Source of the DNA: a virus
IMG/VR virus record: IMGVR_UViG_3300030101_002057
Span: 1 to 37,181 of that record
Strand: one strand, 5' to 3'
Length of the DNA: 37,181 nt
Shown here piece by piece: positions 18,601 through 25,700 of this stretch (position 1 is the stretch's first letter; every line of letters starts with the position of its first letter). A model generated the notes under the pieces. That model was given only the letters and a program-made list of their open reading frames with translations, was not told the DNA's origin and ran no database searches. A program made the position numbers and the translations under genes.

Positions 18601-20058
18601 TCTGCTTCAACACCACCTATAGTAGCTAATACACCTAACAGAACTTCTGTTTTTAGAGTTAGCTTTACACCTCAAAACAACTCTTCAGTTTCTGTTGGTG
18701 GTAGTAGTATTTCACACGTTTCTGCTAACGGCTATTCTTCAATGTCTAACACTAACAAACACTCTGGTGTTGTAGCAGGTAATCAATCTACAATAGTTGC
18801 TACGTATACAGTTACTTCAACAAACGATAGTCATTTAAGCCCTTTACAAGGTAGTGACAAAGGTGTTAATGTATTTTGGAACCCTTTAACAGCAAACTTA
18901 GGTTATGAAAATCAATATGCTTTTAATGTTATAAACACAATGCATACTGCAACTGGACAAACAAACAGAATAAAAAGCTCTACAATAGAAATATCTTATA
19001 CACCTCCAGTTGGTATATCAGGTCTAGACCCAGATCCTTCTGACTTTGACGCATTGTTACATGACATTAGATTTACTTACGAAGTAAAAGCATTGCCTAC
19101 TGTAAGCAATAGAATAACAAACGTTTTAACTAGTCCTAATGCTATTTTGTCTAGTAGTAAGGGTATATTAGTAAGATCAAACGCAACTGGTAACTTTGGT
19201 TTACAAGTAGCTAAATTAAACGCAGCTGGTAATGCAGTTGATTCAACTTATAATTTTTCAAACCAAACTTTTGAAGCGCTAGAAGGAAGTGGTAACGTAT
19301 TAACCTCAACCTTTGCTACTTCAGATCAAACTAGTGTTGTTGGCGTATTTCAAAAAGATTTTACTGTTGCAATACCTAGCAATGGCGCTGGTACATATAG
19401 TATTATATGCTCTGCTGGTAGTTTAGCTTTAGACAGTAGCGTGCCTAATGCTATAAACGAGTTAAACTTTACAGTTTTAGAAGAAACAGGTAATCAAACT
19501 TTTACACCTACAACTAAAACAAACTTAAATGCAAGTGGTAGTACAACTATACATAGTGCTACTGAGTTAACACAGTTAGGTGAAACTTCTGGTGAAAGAG
19601 CTTTTACATTTACTTATACAAAATCATCAGGTACAATGACACTTGATAGACAACCTACAGTAAGAGATTTCAAAGGTTCTTTAACAAAAGCTAAACCTAT
19701 ATCTGATGAAAACTCTAATGTTAACACTATACATATAGCAGATACAGCGGGTATAAAGGTTGGTATGGTAGCTTCTCACGAAGCAATACCTGTAGGTACA
19801 ACAGTAATTACTGTTACAACTAACGATAGCGTTACTTTAAGTGCGAATACAACAGCTGCTATTCCTCAAGAAGAAACAATAGAATTTACTAGTGACTACG
19901 ATTATACTTTAAAAAGCGCTGTAGCAACTATAAATGAAGCGGCTACAGTTGTAACTGTAACAGGTGTAATAAAAGTAAATAGCTATGGTAGAAAGTCTAC
20001 AGCTTCAATACCTGACGGTAACGTAATACTACAACCTAATTTTATAACAATAACATAA
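12697..20058 (+). CDS. Giant tail/muzzle-like structural protein (P22 gp10-type N-terminus, Ig-like C-terminus)
   Basis: The protein has 2453 residues. It opens with LVEPGQYRDANNVQIATSDE (~21-40) and a SVQTVLGN segment, the pattern of P22 gp10-like stabilisation and crAss-type muzzle proteins that close the short tail. A long beta-rich, propeller-like part continues, interrupted at ~985-1160 by a Gly/His/Asn/Trp-rich insert (DWWESFSGDRLYIEGIKVNG around 1058-1077, then a His cluster). At 1191-1201 lies C-x2-C-x2-H-x3-C, a possible metal knuckle. Then NPAIWETEPKEDIGLDIYYE (~1261-1280) and GMKDYFNDNLKD to GWTSFKDF (~1597-1657), both recognisable from related phage tail proteins. The last ~650 residues are Ser/Thr/Asn-rich repeats of Ig-like or bulb type. 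It is far longer than gp10 (~470), so it may combine tail closure with a host-binding fibre-like part. Confidence 0.75.
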   Translation: MAELKRNFGQAKMNKDRDERLVEPGQYRDANNVQIATSDESDAGSVQTVLGNTEVTTNVVLNDYSTCVGVHELPEKDFIYYFVHSGGHPKLQSFQPLIYKDCIVQYDTINQTSTYVFVDIYKVKQTLNQALNSNKVRVPSGSSNVYNYTGIRRGMVMTGTFTNNTGGNITAPNGNTVTNGNDYFISENDNVTVEDVIRDGSNGWHIVLSEGVASSVGDNVTFSAKRVLEFDPFIKITAIDDIDGLLLWTDGNNEPKKINIQRSIQGTGGNARVRDWDNTQARSAATNLASGNPNRRLVFSGDNSNFHTRISLKNELAMSRTDNEPVFSELSDITVIKPSPKFPLRLEMSETVLKRIPVLSSGNLGDANATSGFLSAQTKFRDSSGDVFEPGHIVSNINFVSPIDLRVGDIVILTDDITSDIDDLDGSDALVRATVSDAPGGMPNNGGSTGPYELTINSVSEDVQNVDTDFALRLESDANLFEFKFPRFSYRYKYVDGEYSAYAPWTQVAFIPGDFDYVCKKGFNIGMTNRVKFITLKDYFHEFSLVPAEVVAIDLLYKEESSPAIYTVKTLTSKNDNPEWPDRTNNRNRGAYTITSEMIHALVESNQLLRPYDNVPKSAKALAITGNRLVFGNYKQNYSLSGDIDLGVSFYHGFGENYKQPSANGLPSIKTLRTYQLGVVFGDKCGRETPVLVPKKSSSITLDKKWSVNLNQIRTRLDYTGTTVPSWAKYLKYYIKETSNEYYNLAMDRWYDAEDGNVWISFPSAERNKVDIDTYLILKKQHDSDIPVLERARYKIIAIENDAPDYIKTKKVSHGSIVMDSQVASVNKNAVNFIFSKANFEAGFGDRDKFLADTWSKISSGFGYARIVGSSGGNTATTDWVQVVSIKGLASNNGNDTSIRIATKFGDEADMSSILSGTINYSLELREDVVTNRPEFNGRFFVKIYKDLLLKDAVMVDQDPSIALSIQDSFDIRLLVGPRNRNNQNFQKHPTRTATSTAGHTHPFNRSGNVTYSGQSGQSTKFNANFFSGGGFASFTAGGGHEFGHCGNNNSNSRTKDWWESFSGDRLYIEGIKVNGYNWKSSGHPHHNNRNGVHFTHSGDPATPGSGYGTQGGDDCGGIRHYSSYSRIYFGFMGWFADHSAAQSRIHKFYELMKTSGTIFRFRDDPTQTAYKVIDRGGAAEVYNFARTSGCKNCKPHKTGCKSSFFNVMFEKLDGGGPMDPKEFDVLSLMRHDGGSTTAIDILREDYVSESGGSELSTENPAIWETEPKEDIGLDIYYEATGCLPLDVDADNNELLIPLGSTFKVRNPSGNFHLAADGITDVIYEVTAVNQDGNKDITNLTVRNTIDNTMGLTDAINHNQIVAIDRYDGSCISLYIVKESGNYAAGATAVGILTGKSPTDPQGGPVPWRAPHFNPLKLGWSNCFAFGNGIESDRVRDGFALTQIANGVKASSVAAQEYAEEHRASGFIWSGIFNSISGTNNLNQFIQAEPITKDLNPSHGSIQKIVARNTNTLAFCEDKILSILTNKDALFNADGGANVSASNKVLGNATPIPGDYGISTNPESVSVTSDAIYWCDQMRSQVLKLQGGSSISVISEAGMKDYFNDNLKDINFAIGSYDDKKSEYNLTLAQMNGRYQYRPTTTTISWSDRAQGWTSFKDFNGLEFGVSLNNEYYTFRQGSMWKHHTNNTVNNFYGVQYFSDITMIFNEMPSSVKSFNLINYEGTQARITEFSTVTQGGVNYTDGEYYNLNAKAGWYLDNLKTDLQDAENIEFKEKEGKWFASLKGVTSTDANLDQREFSVQGLGVASISSSGSTGRIFKITVKVNSTASDGTNWDSSGADPSTFRFLGPSSTPTMTEQQPTGNGIVTDTISNMVLNSQQVAQYSGFDLDAADFEVPGGTLTTSGSGNSTIYIYTKASGWNADPEVSQVEFFNQGIAGDPGNRVSVRISYNSFTMPSSDKTIFVDVDLKSSASTPPIVANTPNRTSVFRVSFTPQNNSSVSVGGSSISHVSANGYSSMSNTNKHSGVVAGNQSTIVATYTVTSTNDSHLSPLQGSDKGVNVFWNPLTANLGYENQYAFNVINTMHTATGQTNRIKSSTIEISYTPPVGISGLDPDPSDFDALLHDIRFTYEVKALPTVSNRITNVLTSPNAILSSSKGILVRSNATGNFGLQVAKLNAAGNAVDSTYNFSNQTFEALEGSGNVLTSTFATSDQTSVVGVFQKDFTVAIPSNGAGTYSIICSAGSLALDSSVPNAINELNFTVLEETGNQTFTPTTKTNLNASGSTTIHSATELTQLGETSGERAFTFTYTKSSGTMTLDRQPTVRDFKGSLTKAKPISDENSNVNTIHIADTAGIKVGMVASHEAIPVGTTVITVTTNDSVTLSANTTAAIPQEETIEFTSDYDYTLKSAVATINEAATVVTVTGVIKVNSYGRKSTASIPDGNVILQPNFITIT

Positions 20059-20059
20059 C

Positions 20060-20401
20060 ATGCCAGTAACATTAACATTTAGCCAACCATTAAACGTATC
20101 TTGCCAAGTAGGTGATTTTGCATACTACGTGCCAACTAGTTCTTCTGGTAGTTTTTCAATAGCTACACAGTCTAATATAGTTAGTATTGGTACAATAACA
20201 GGTATAAGTGGTAACGCCATAACTATACAAAACCATTTAGCAGTACCACCTAGTGGGTCTTTTATATTTTTTATGAAAGATAATAAGGCTAATTTAAGTA
20301 GTATTTTAGGTTATTTTGCAGAAGTAAAAATGAAAAACACAAGTACAATAAAATCTGAACTGTTTGGAGTTGCTGTAGATATGTTTGAAAGTAGTAAATA
20401 A
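20060..20401 (+). CDS. Small conserved virion-region protein
   Basis: The protein has 113 residues, is beta-rich and low in charge. The order is LNVSCQVGDFAYYVP (~10-24), VSIGTITGISGNAITI (~41-56), then SFIFFMKDNKANLSSILGYF (~67-86) and a closing strand VKMKNTSTIKSELFGVAVD before ESSK. I recall this NxxxQVGD…FFxKDNxxNLSSxLGYxAxVKxxN…ELF pattern in many marine phages directly after the giant tail gene. It starts one base after that gene's stop, so co-translation is likely. It may be a small tail accessory or decoration subunit; no known catalytic motif is present. Confidence 0.62.
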   Translation: MPVTLTFSQPLNVSCQVGDFAYYVPTSSSGSFSIATQSNIVSIGTITGISGNAITIQNHLAVPPSGSFIFFMKDNKANLSSILGYFAEVKMKNTSTIKSELFGVAVDMFESSK

Positions 20402-20419
20402 TGTAAAAAAAGTGTGATT

Positions 20420-20437
20420 ATTTAATTATAATTAAAT
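20420..20437. repeat. 18-bp perfect AT palindrome in intergenic gap
   Basis: ATTTAATTATAATTAAAT reads the same on both strands and lies 6-23 bp before the cupin start, in the only gap of this stretch (20402-20442). It could be an operator or part of a promoter region, but an all-AT palindrome in AT-rich DNA can arise by chance and no G/C pairs support a stable hairpin. Confidence 0.35.
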
Positions 20438-20442
20438 TAAAT

Positions 20443-20895
20443 ATGAATAAAGATGTAAAATTATCTACTCGTGAGAAAATTTTAAATTTTCAAACGGCAT
20501 TGATAAATAAAGCTGATGAGGTAGATATTGTAACTCATCAAGATTCTAAACACTTTCCTTTAAAACATACTTTTGCAGACGGTATATATGTTAGACAAAT
20601 GTCAATGGAAAAAGGCTCTGTTGTAGTAGGAGCTATACATAAACACTTACATGTATGGTTTTTATTGTCAGGTCACATATCAGTAGCTACAGAAAAAGGT
20701 ATAGAAGATTATGTTGCGCCTTGTTATGTGGTTGCAAAACCAGGTACTAAAAGAGTTATATATGCAAATGATAATAGCATATTTGTTAACATACATAAAA
20801 ACCCAACAAACACACAAGATATACAACAATTAGAAAAAGACATTGTTGCAAAAGATATAAAAGAATATGAAGAATACATTAATCAAAATAAATAA
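20443..20895 (+). CDS. Cupin-fold protein
   Basis: The protein has 150 residues. The single cupin barrel (~47-125) has motif 1 as VGAIHKHLHVWFLLSGHISV (~62-81), with H66, H68 and H70 as candidate metal ligands and G77 closing the strand. Motif 2 is degenerate: VVAKPGTKRVIYANDNSIFV carries the Pro-Gly turn but Lys/Arg where the third His usually sits. The N-terminal ~40 residues (STREKILNFQTALINKA) are helical; the C-terminal ~30 are a charged helix (DIQQLEKDIVAKDIKEYEEY). Cupins bind metals, sugars or small acids. Among tail genes, it could be a tail-associated sugar-binding or modifying protein. The 41-bp gap upstream contains the AT palindrome. Substrate unknown. Confidence 0.72.
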   Translation: MNKDVKLSTREKILNFQTALINKADEVDIVTHQDSKHFPLKHTFADGIYVRQMSMEKGSVVVGAIHKHLHVWFLLSGHISVATEKGIEDYVAPCYVVAKPGTKRVIYANDNSIFVNIHKNPTNTQDIQQLEKDIVAKDIKEYEEYINQNK

Positions 20896-20898
20896 ACT

Positions 20899-21555
20899 AT
20901 GAGTTTTTTACTAGTCGGTGCTGCTGCTGTATCTGTTGGTGCTGGTGTAGCTAAAGCTATTGGTGCAAATAAAAGAAGAAAAGCTGCTGAAGCTGAAGCT
21001 GCTGAAGCAAAAGCATCAATGATGAAAAGAAAAGCAGATTTTGCAGCTTTAGATACTAGCAATCCTTACATGAACATGGAAAATAAAATGGAGGACTTAA
21101 CAGTTAACCAGCAAGAAGCAGAGTTTATAAAAGAACAACAGCAACAAAGCCAAGCAAATATATTAAACCAAATGAAACAATCAGCAGGTAGTTCTGGTAT
21201 AGCGGCGTTAGCACAAACACTAGCTAATCAAGGTGCTATGGACGCTAAGACTGCTTCTATATCTATTGGTAAACAAGAGCAAGCTAATCAACAATTAGAA
21301 AGAGCTGAGGCTAGTAGAATACAAGACATGCAAATAGGAGGTGAAATGCAAAAGAGACAAGCTGAAGAAAACAAAATATCTACACTTATGGGTATGGACG
21401 CTGCCGATATGCAAGCTGCAAATATGAAAGAGCAAGTTGCTAATCAACAAATGTACGACGGAATATCGCAAGCAGCTGGAGGTGTTACTAGTGCTTTAAC
21501 TGGTGGTGTAGGAGGTAAAATGGATTTCCAAAATCCTTTCTGGAAAAAACAATAA
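20899..21555 (+). CDS. Internal virion (ejection) protein, T7 gp14-like in character
   Basis: The protein has 218 residues. An N-terminal hydrophobic helix (FLLVGAAAVSVGAGVAKAIG, ~3-22) is followed by a basic stop KRRK and a long Ala/Glu/Gln/Met-rich helical region (~30-190) containing GSSGIAALAQTLANQGAMDA (~93-112), a segment recalled from gp14-type channel proteins of podoviruses. The C-terminus is Gly-rich (~195-208) and ends DFQNPFWKKQ. T7 gp14 (~196 residues) is ejected first and forms a pore in the outer membrane. Size, N-terminal membrane helix and position ahead of two larger internal proteins all fit. Direct homology to T7 cannot be claimed from inspection. Confidence 0.66.
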   Translation: MSFLLVGAAAVSVGAGVAKAIGANKRRKAAEAEAAEAKASMMKRKADFAALDTSNPYMNMENKMEDLTVNQQEAEFIKEQQQQSQANILNQMKQSAGSSGIAALAQTLANQGAMDAKTASISIGKQEQANQQLERAEASRIQDMQIGGEMQKRQAEENKISTLMGMDAADMQAANMKEQVANQQMYDGISQAAGGVTSALTGGVGGKMDFQNPFWKKQ

Positions 21556-21562
21556 TAAAGAT

Positions 21563-22708
21563 ATGAATGTAAATTTAGTAAACGCATATAAAGCTGCTAA
21601 AATGTCTGAAGCACAAAAAAGCTTTGGTCAAAGAGGAGTAGATGTTATTGGTAAAATTGGTAAAGACCTTAATAAGTTAGGTACTGATTTAGCTAATAAA
21701 AGAGAGACTGATGCTAAAACAGAAGCTAAAAGAATATCTGATGGTAAAAAAACAGGACAAGATCTTGCTACAAAAGTATTAGATAGAAGCGGCGCTTTAA
21801 ACGAAAATTATTTAAACGCTTATAGACCTCAAGTAGAAGATTTACAAGCCAAATACGACAAAGCTGTTCAAGACGGAAACAAAGAAGAAGAGCAAAAGTT
21901 ATTAGGCCAATTAAATAACCTTAGCTCAGACACTGCAACATGGGTAGATTTTAGAAAAGAAGTAGCTCAAACTATAGATACAAAAAGTGTTGATGGTAAA
22001 GCTTTGCCAAACTTAATAAAAGGTTTAGATTCAGATACACAAAACCTATTAAACTCTATACTAGACTCTAATACTGAAGTTGTGTTTGAAGACGGTGTAT
22101 CTAAAATAAAAGGTCCTGATGGCAAGCTATATAGCAAAGGTGATCTTGAAAAAATATTAGATGACTCAAAAAGAGATGTTAAAACTCATAATGATTTATT
22201 AGGTATAAACGAGGTTTTAATGAATGAAGCTGCTATAAACGAAGGTTTAAGTACAGACAATGATAAATATAAAGAATTTAATAAAGACGAAACAAACAGA
22301 AAAGTAATGCAAGTTTTAGAAACAGCAAACATACAGTCTATATTAAATGACAACGTATTTACTGGTGAAGCTACTATGGCTGAAAATATTAAAGATTACA
22401 TTGGTGGTTTGTCATATCAAGCGCTAGGCATAGATACTGTGTCGTCTAGCGGTCAGGTTTACGATACAGATGGTAATGGTAAAATATCTATGGAAGAAGC
22501 TAAACTTATATCACAAGAAGATAGTGACAAAATATTTGATGCGTTAGTTAATCCTAAAAATGATTATTATGAAGAAAGTATCACTAAAAAAGCTGTTGGT
22601 AATTACTATACATCTATACTAGAAAAAAACTATGGCGGCGCAAGAGCAGACATAGCTCAAGCTTATAAAAAAGAATCTGGTCAACTAAACACTTACGGTT
22701 TAATTTAA
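21563..22708 (+). CDS. Probable internal virion protein with an EF-hand
   Basis: The protein has 381 residues, mostly helical and highly charged, with no signal peptide. The N-terminus (MNVNLVNAYKAAKMSEAQKS) and Lys/Ala-rich coils (~45-60, 95-120) resemble gp15-like ejected core proteins. Residues 301-312 are DTDGNGKISMEE, a textbook EF-hand loop with acidic or polar ligands at positions 1, 3, 5, 9 and 12, followed by helix AKLISQEDSDKIFDALV. A single EF-hand or dockerin-like loop may bind Ca2+ and stabilise the protein in sea water, or trigger a change between capsid and host. It lies between the gp14-like and the giant protein genes with 1-8 bp spacing, matching the T7 order gp14-gp15-gp16. 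Confidence 0.6.
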   Translation: MNVNLVNAYKAAKMSEAQKSFGQRGVDVIGKIGKDLNKLGTDLANKRETDAKTEAKRISDGKKTGQDLATKVLDRSGALNENYLNAYRPQVEDLQAKYDKAVQDGNKEEEQKLLGQLNNLSSDTATWVDFRKEVAQTIDTKSVDGKALPNLIKGLDSDTQNLLNSILDSNTEVVFEDGVSKIKGPDGKLYSKGDLEKILDDSKRDVKTHNDLLGINEVLMNEAAINEGLSTDNDKYKEFNKDETNRKVMQVLETANIQSILNDNVFTGEATMAENIKDYIGGLSYQALGIDTVSSSGQVYDTDGNGKISMEEAKLISQEDSDKIFDALVNPKNDYYEESITKKAVGNYYTSILEKNYGGARADIAQAYKKESGQLNTYGLI

Positions 22709-22709
22709 T

Positions 22710-25700
22710 ATGTATTTAAATCCTCAAGATAAACAAAAACTTAAAGATGCGGTAGCTCAAATGAAAGCTGATAGGGTTCCTGTGCAGCGAGCTCAAGCTT
22801 TAATTGATACTTTTATAAAAAACAGACAATCTGTGTATGCTCAGCAAAAAGCTCAGGAAATAGAAAGGCAAAAGCTGGCTAATCAAAAAATTGAAGAAGA
22901 TAAAAAGCAAGCGGCACAAGACGAAAAAGATAGAAAAGAAGCAGAAGCAAAAGAGGTTGCTGCAATGAATAAAAACAGTGATTTTGATTGGCGTAACTCT
23001 GTAACTTGGGCTTCAAAAAATAATGATGACATTGTAGCTAGGTTTAAACAAGAATACGGTTCTGTAAATTTTGGTATTGAGCCAACAACAGGTGATAGAG
23101 TTGTTGTTAGGAGGCCTGATGGATCAGAAGAGACTATAACTCTTGATGGCAGTAAAGAAACTATTGCTCAGTTAAACATGTTAAAAGTAGATTTAGATAG
23201 AGCAAAAGAAAATGTTATTAAAGAAGGAGTTGGCTATAACGTTTTAATTGGTGCTGATACACGCGCTAGAGGTACTAGCACGAAAAGATTTGAAAATGAT
23301 GACTTAAAAAGAGCTAATTTAGCCTATAAAAATATAGGTTTAGAAATTAAAGCAACAGGCAGAAAAGATCCGAAGCAAGGTATGGCCTTAACATACGAAA
23401 TTAAAAAGGAAGGTGAGCCTACATTTACAGGCACTGTCGCTGAAATACAAGAGTATTTATCAAATAGAAAAAACTTTAGTTTAGAAGATAGAGAGCAATT
23501 AGAAAAAGACGGTTTAAAAGCTGCCGAAAAAGAGCAAGAAATATACAAGCAAATACAGAACTCGACTGGTTATACAATACCAAAAGAAACATCTGAAAGT
23601 AATTATCACAATAGCAAACAAGCTGTTCGTGACGCTCAAATATTATTTGAAGGAGTTTCTGACGATGGTATAAAAATGATTGAGTCGTTTTTAAATTTAC
23701 CTATAGAGGGTGATGAAAATTACAAATCAACTAGGTTTAAAAATTTATTTTCAGATGAAGTTAAAAACAGATTAAGCGAGGAAGATCAAAAAATATTTGA
23801 TCAAGCTGTAATTAAAAGTGGAGAAAAAGATGAAAATGGTAAAACTATATTTGACAGGTCATTAGATAGACAAATAAATAATGATAACCAAAAAATATGG
23901 AACGCTAAGTATACTGAAAGGTTAAACAGTGGAGACGCTAAACTGCTAGTTCAATACGGTACTAAAGTAAAATCTAGAGAGTTACAAATTAATTTAGCAG
24001 AAGAAGAAAAAGAAATACAAGCTAATGTTGAGGAAATAAAGTCAGATTACAAGAAAAATTCTCAACAAAATATTCAAAACATTAGATCTGTAATGAACGA
24101 GGCTAAAAGTGATGGCGTAACTATTACACCTAAAAAAGATTCTAATGGAAAAACTTTATATGTAGCAAAAGGTGACTTAGCTAGTAAGTACCAACCACTG
24201 TTAAATACTTATACTCAAAAACAAAACAGTCTTGACAAAAAGTATAATACACAGCTAACAATAGAATCTAATAGATATAAAAACTGGTTTACAAACAATC
24301 AAGATAACGAAAGAATATCTACATTTGCAAATCAAGAAAATGATCTTTCTGATATTATGCTTGATCAATTTGGCGATGCCGTTAGAGGTATAGGCGCTAC
24401 TGTACCTATTTTATTTGGTAGCGAAAGCGCTATAGCAATGCACAAAAGTAGACAAGATGGCGCAGCTGCTTATACAGAAGCTTTAGATTTTAAAACAGCT
24501 AAAGCAACAGGTCAAGGTGGTAGATATTCTCTTATAACCTTAGCTCAACAAGCACCAAACATAATGCTGGCCGTCGCTACCCAGGGTGTTGGTACCGCTT
24601 TTGGTGCTAGCGCCACTGTGGCCAGCGCTTTAACAGCAACTTCTTTTGGTTTAAACTCTGGTACATCTAAATACGCTGACTTAACAATACAGCATAACGC
24701 GGCTATAGCTGCTGATGAAAAATTAAAAGAGCTAGAAGAAAACAAAGACTTTATGTCTTATGAAGACTACATAAACCAAAGAGCCGCGCTAGAAGAACAG
24801 TCAGCTTTAAAAGACATGTCTAGAGAGCAAATAGTTGGGCAGTCTATAGTTACAGGTTTAATTGAAGGTGGTGTTGCCTTTACTCTTGGTACAATACCTA
24901 ACGCTAGTAAATTAGTTAAAGGTGTTATAAAAGGTCCTGGCGATGATATAATAAACGCTATAACACAAAAGAATTTACAGTATTATGCTGGTGCTGGTCT
25001 TGAGTTTGGTAAAAGAACATTAGGTGAGGTCTTAGAAGAAAGTATAATACATTTTGGTGATGTAGCCTCAGAGTCTGCAATACTAGGTAAAGATGCTGAC
25101 TTTGATGGTTGGGAAGATGTTGTTGCTAGTTCAATTATAACTGGTGGTGCAATGAACGGTCCTGGTATAGCTTATACTTCTATAATGAACAGAATGCATA
25201 CTAAGTCTGATAGAGGTAGGTTTAATGATATAAAAAACCAAATTAATTCATACAAGCAAGAATTAGCTTTACTTCCTAATGATGGTAGTAATGATACTCA
25301 AATACAAAGAGAGTCTTTAATAACAGGTATACAGCAAGAGTATCAAAAATCTGTTGGTATACAAAATGAAATGGAGGTTGGTGCTATGCTGCTTGGTGGT
25401 GAGGGTACTAGAAAATTACTAAGAAACGGTATTGTATTAGATAATATATATAACGAAGCTAAAGTTATACCTGGTGATTCTCAAAATGTAATTGATGAAA
25501 AGCTAGAGAAACATAGAGAAACACTAGGTAAAAGCGAGTTAAAATCGTTTAACAACAGATTAAAAATAGCTACTGATACAAGAAATAAACTTTTAAATAG
25601 TGTAGACTATACAGATGGTCATAGAGTTTGGGGTAAAGTAGGTGAGTTAGCTCATAAAAAATTATTAAAAACAGATCCTGCTTATAAAAAAATGGACGAC

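Noticed and set aside
20420-20437. The 18-bp palindrome as a confirmed operator
   Set aside because: It is listed as a repeat only; pure A/T composition makes chance occurrence likely and there is no second copy in the window to suggest a repressor site.
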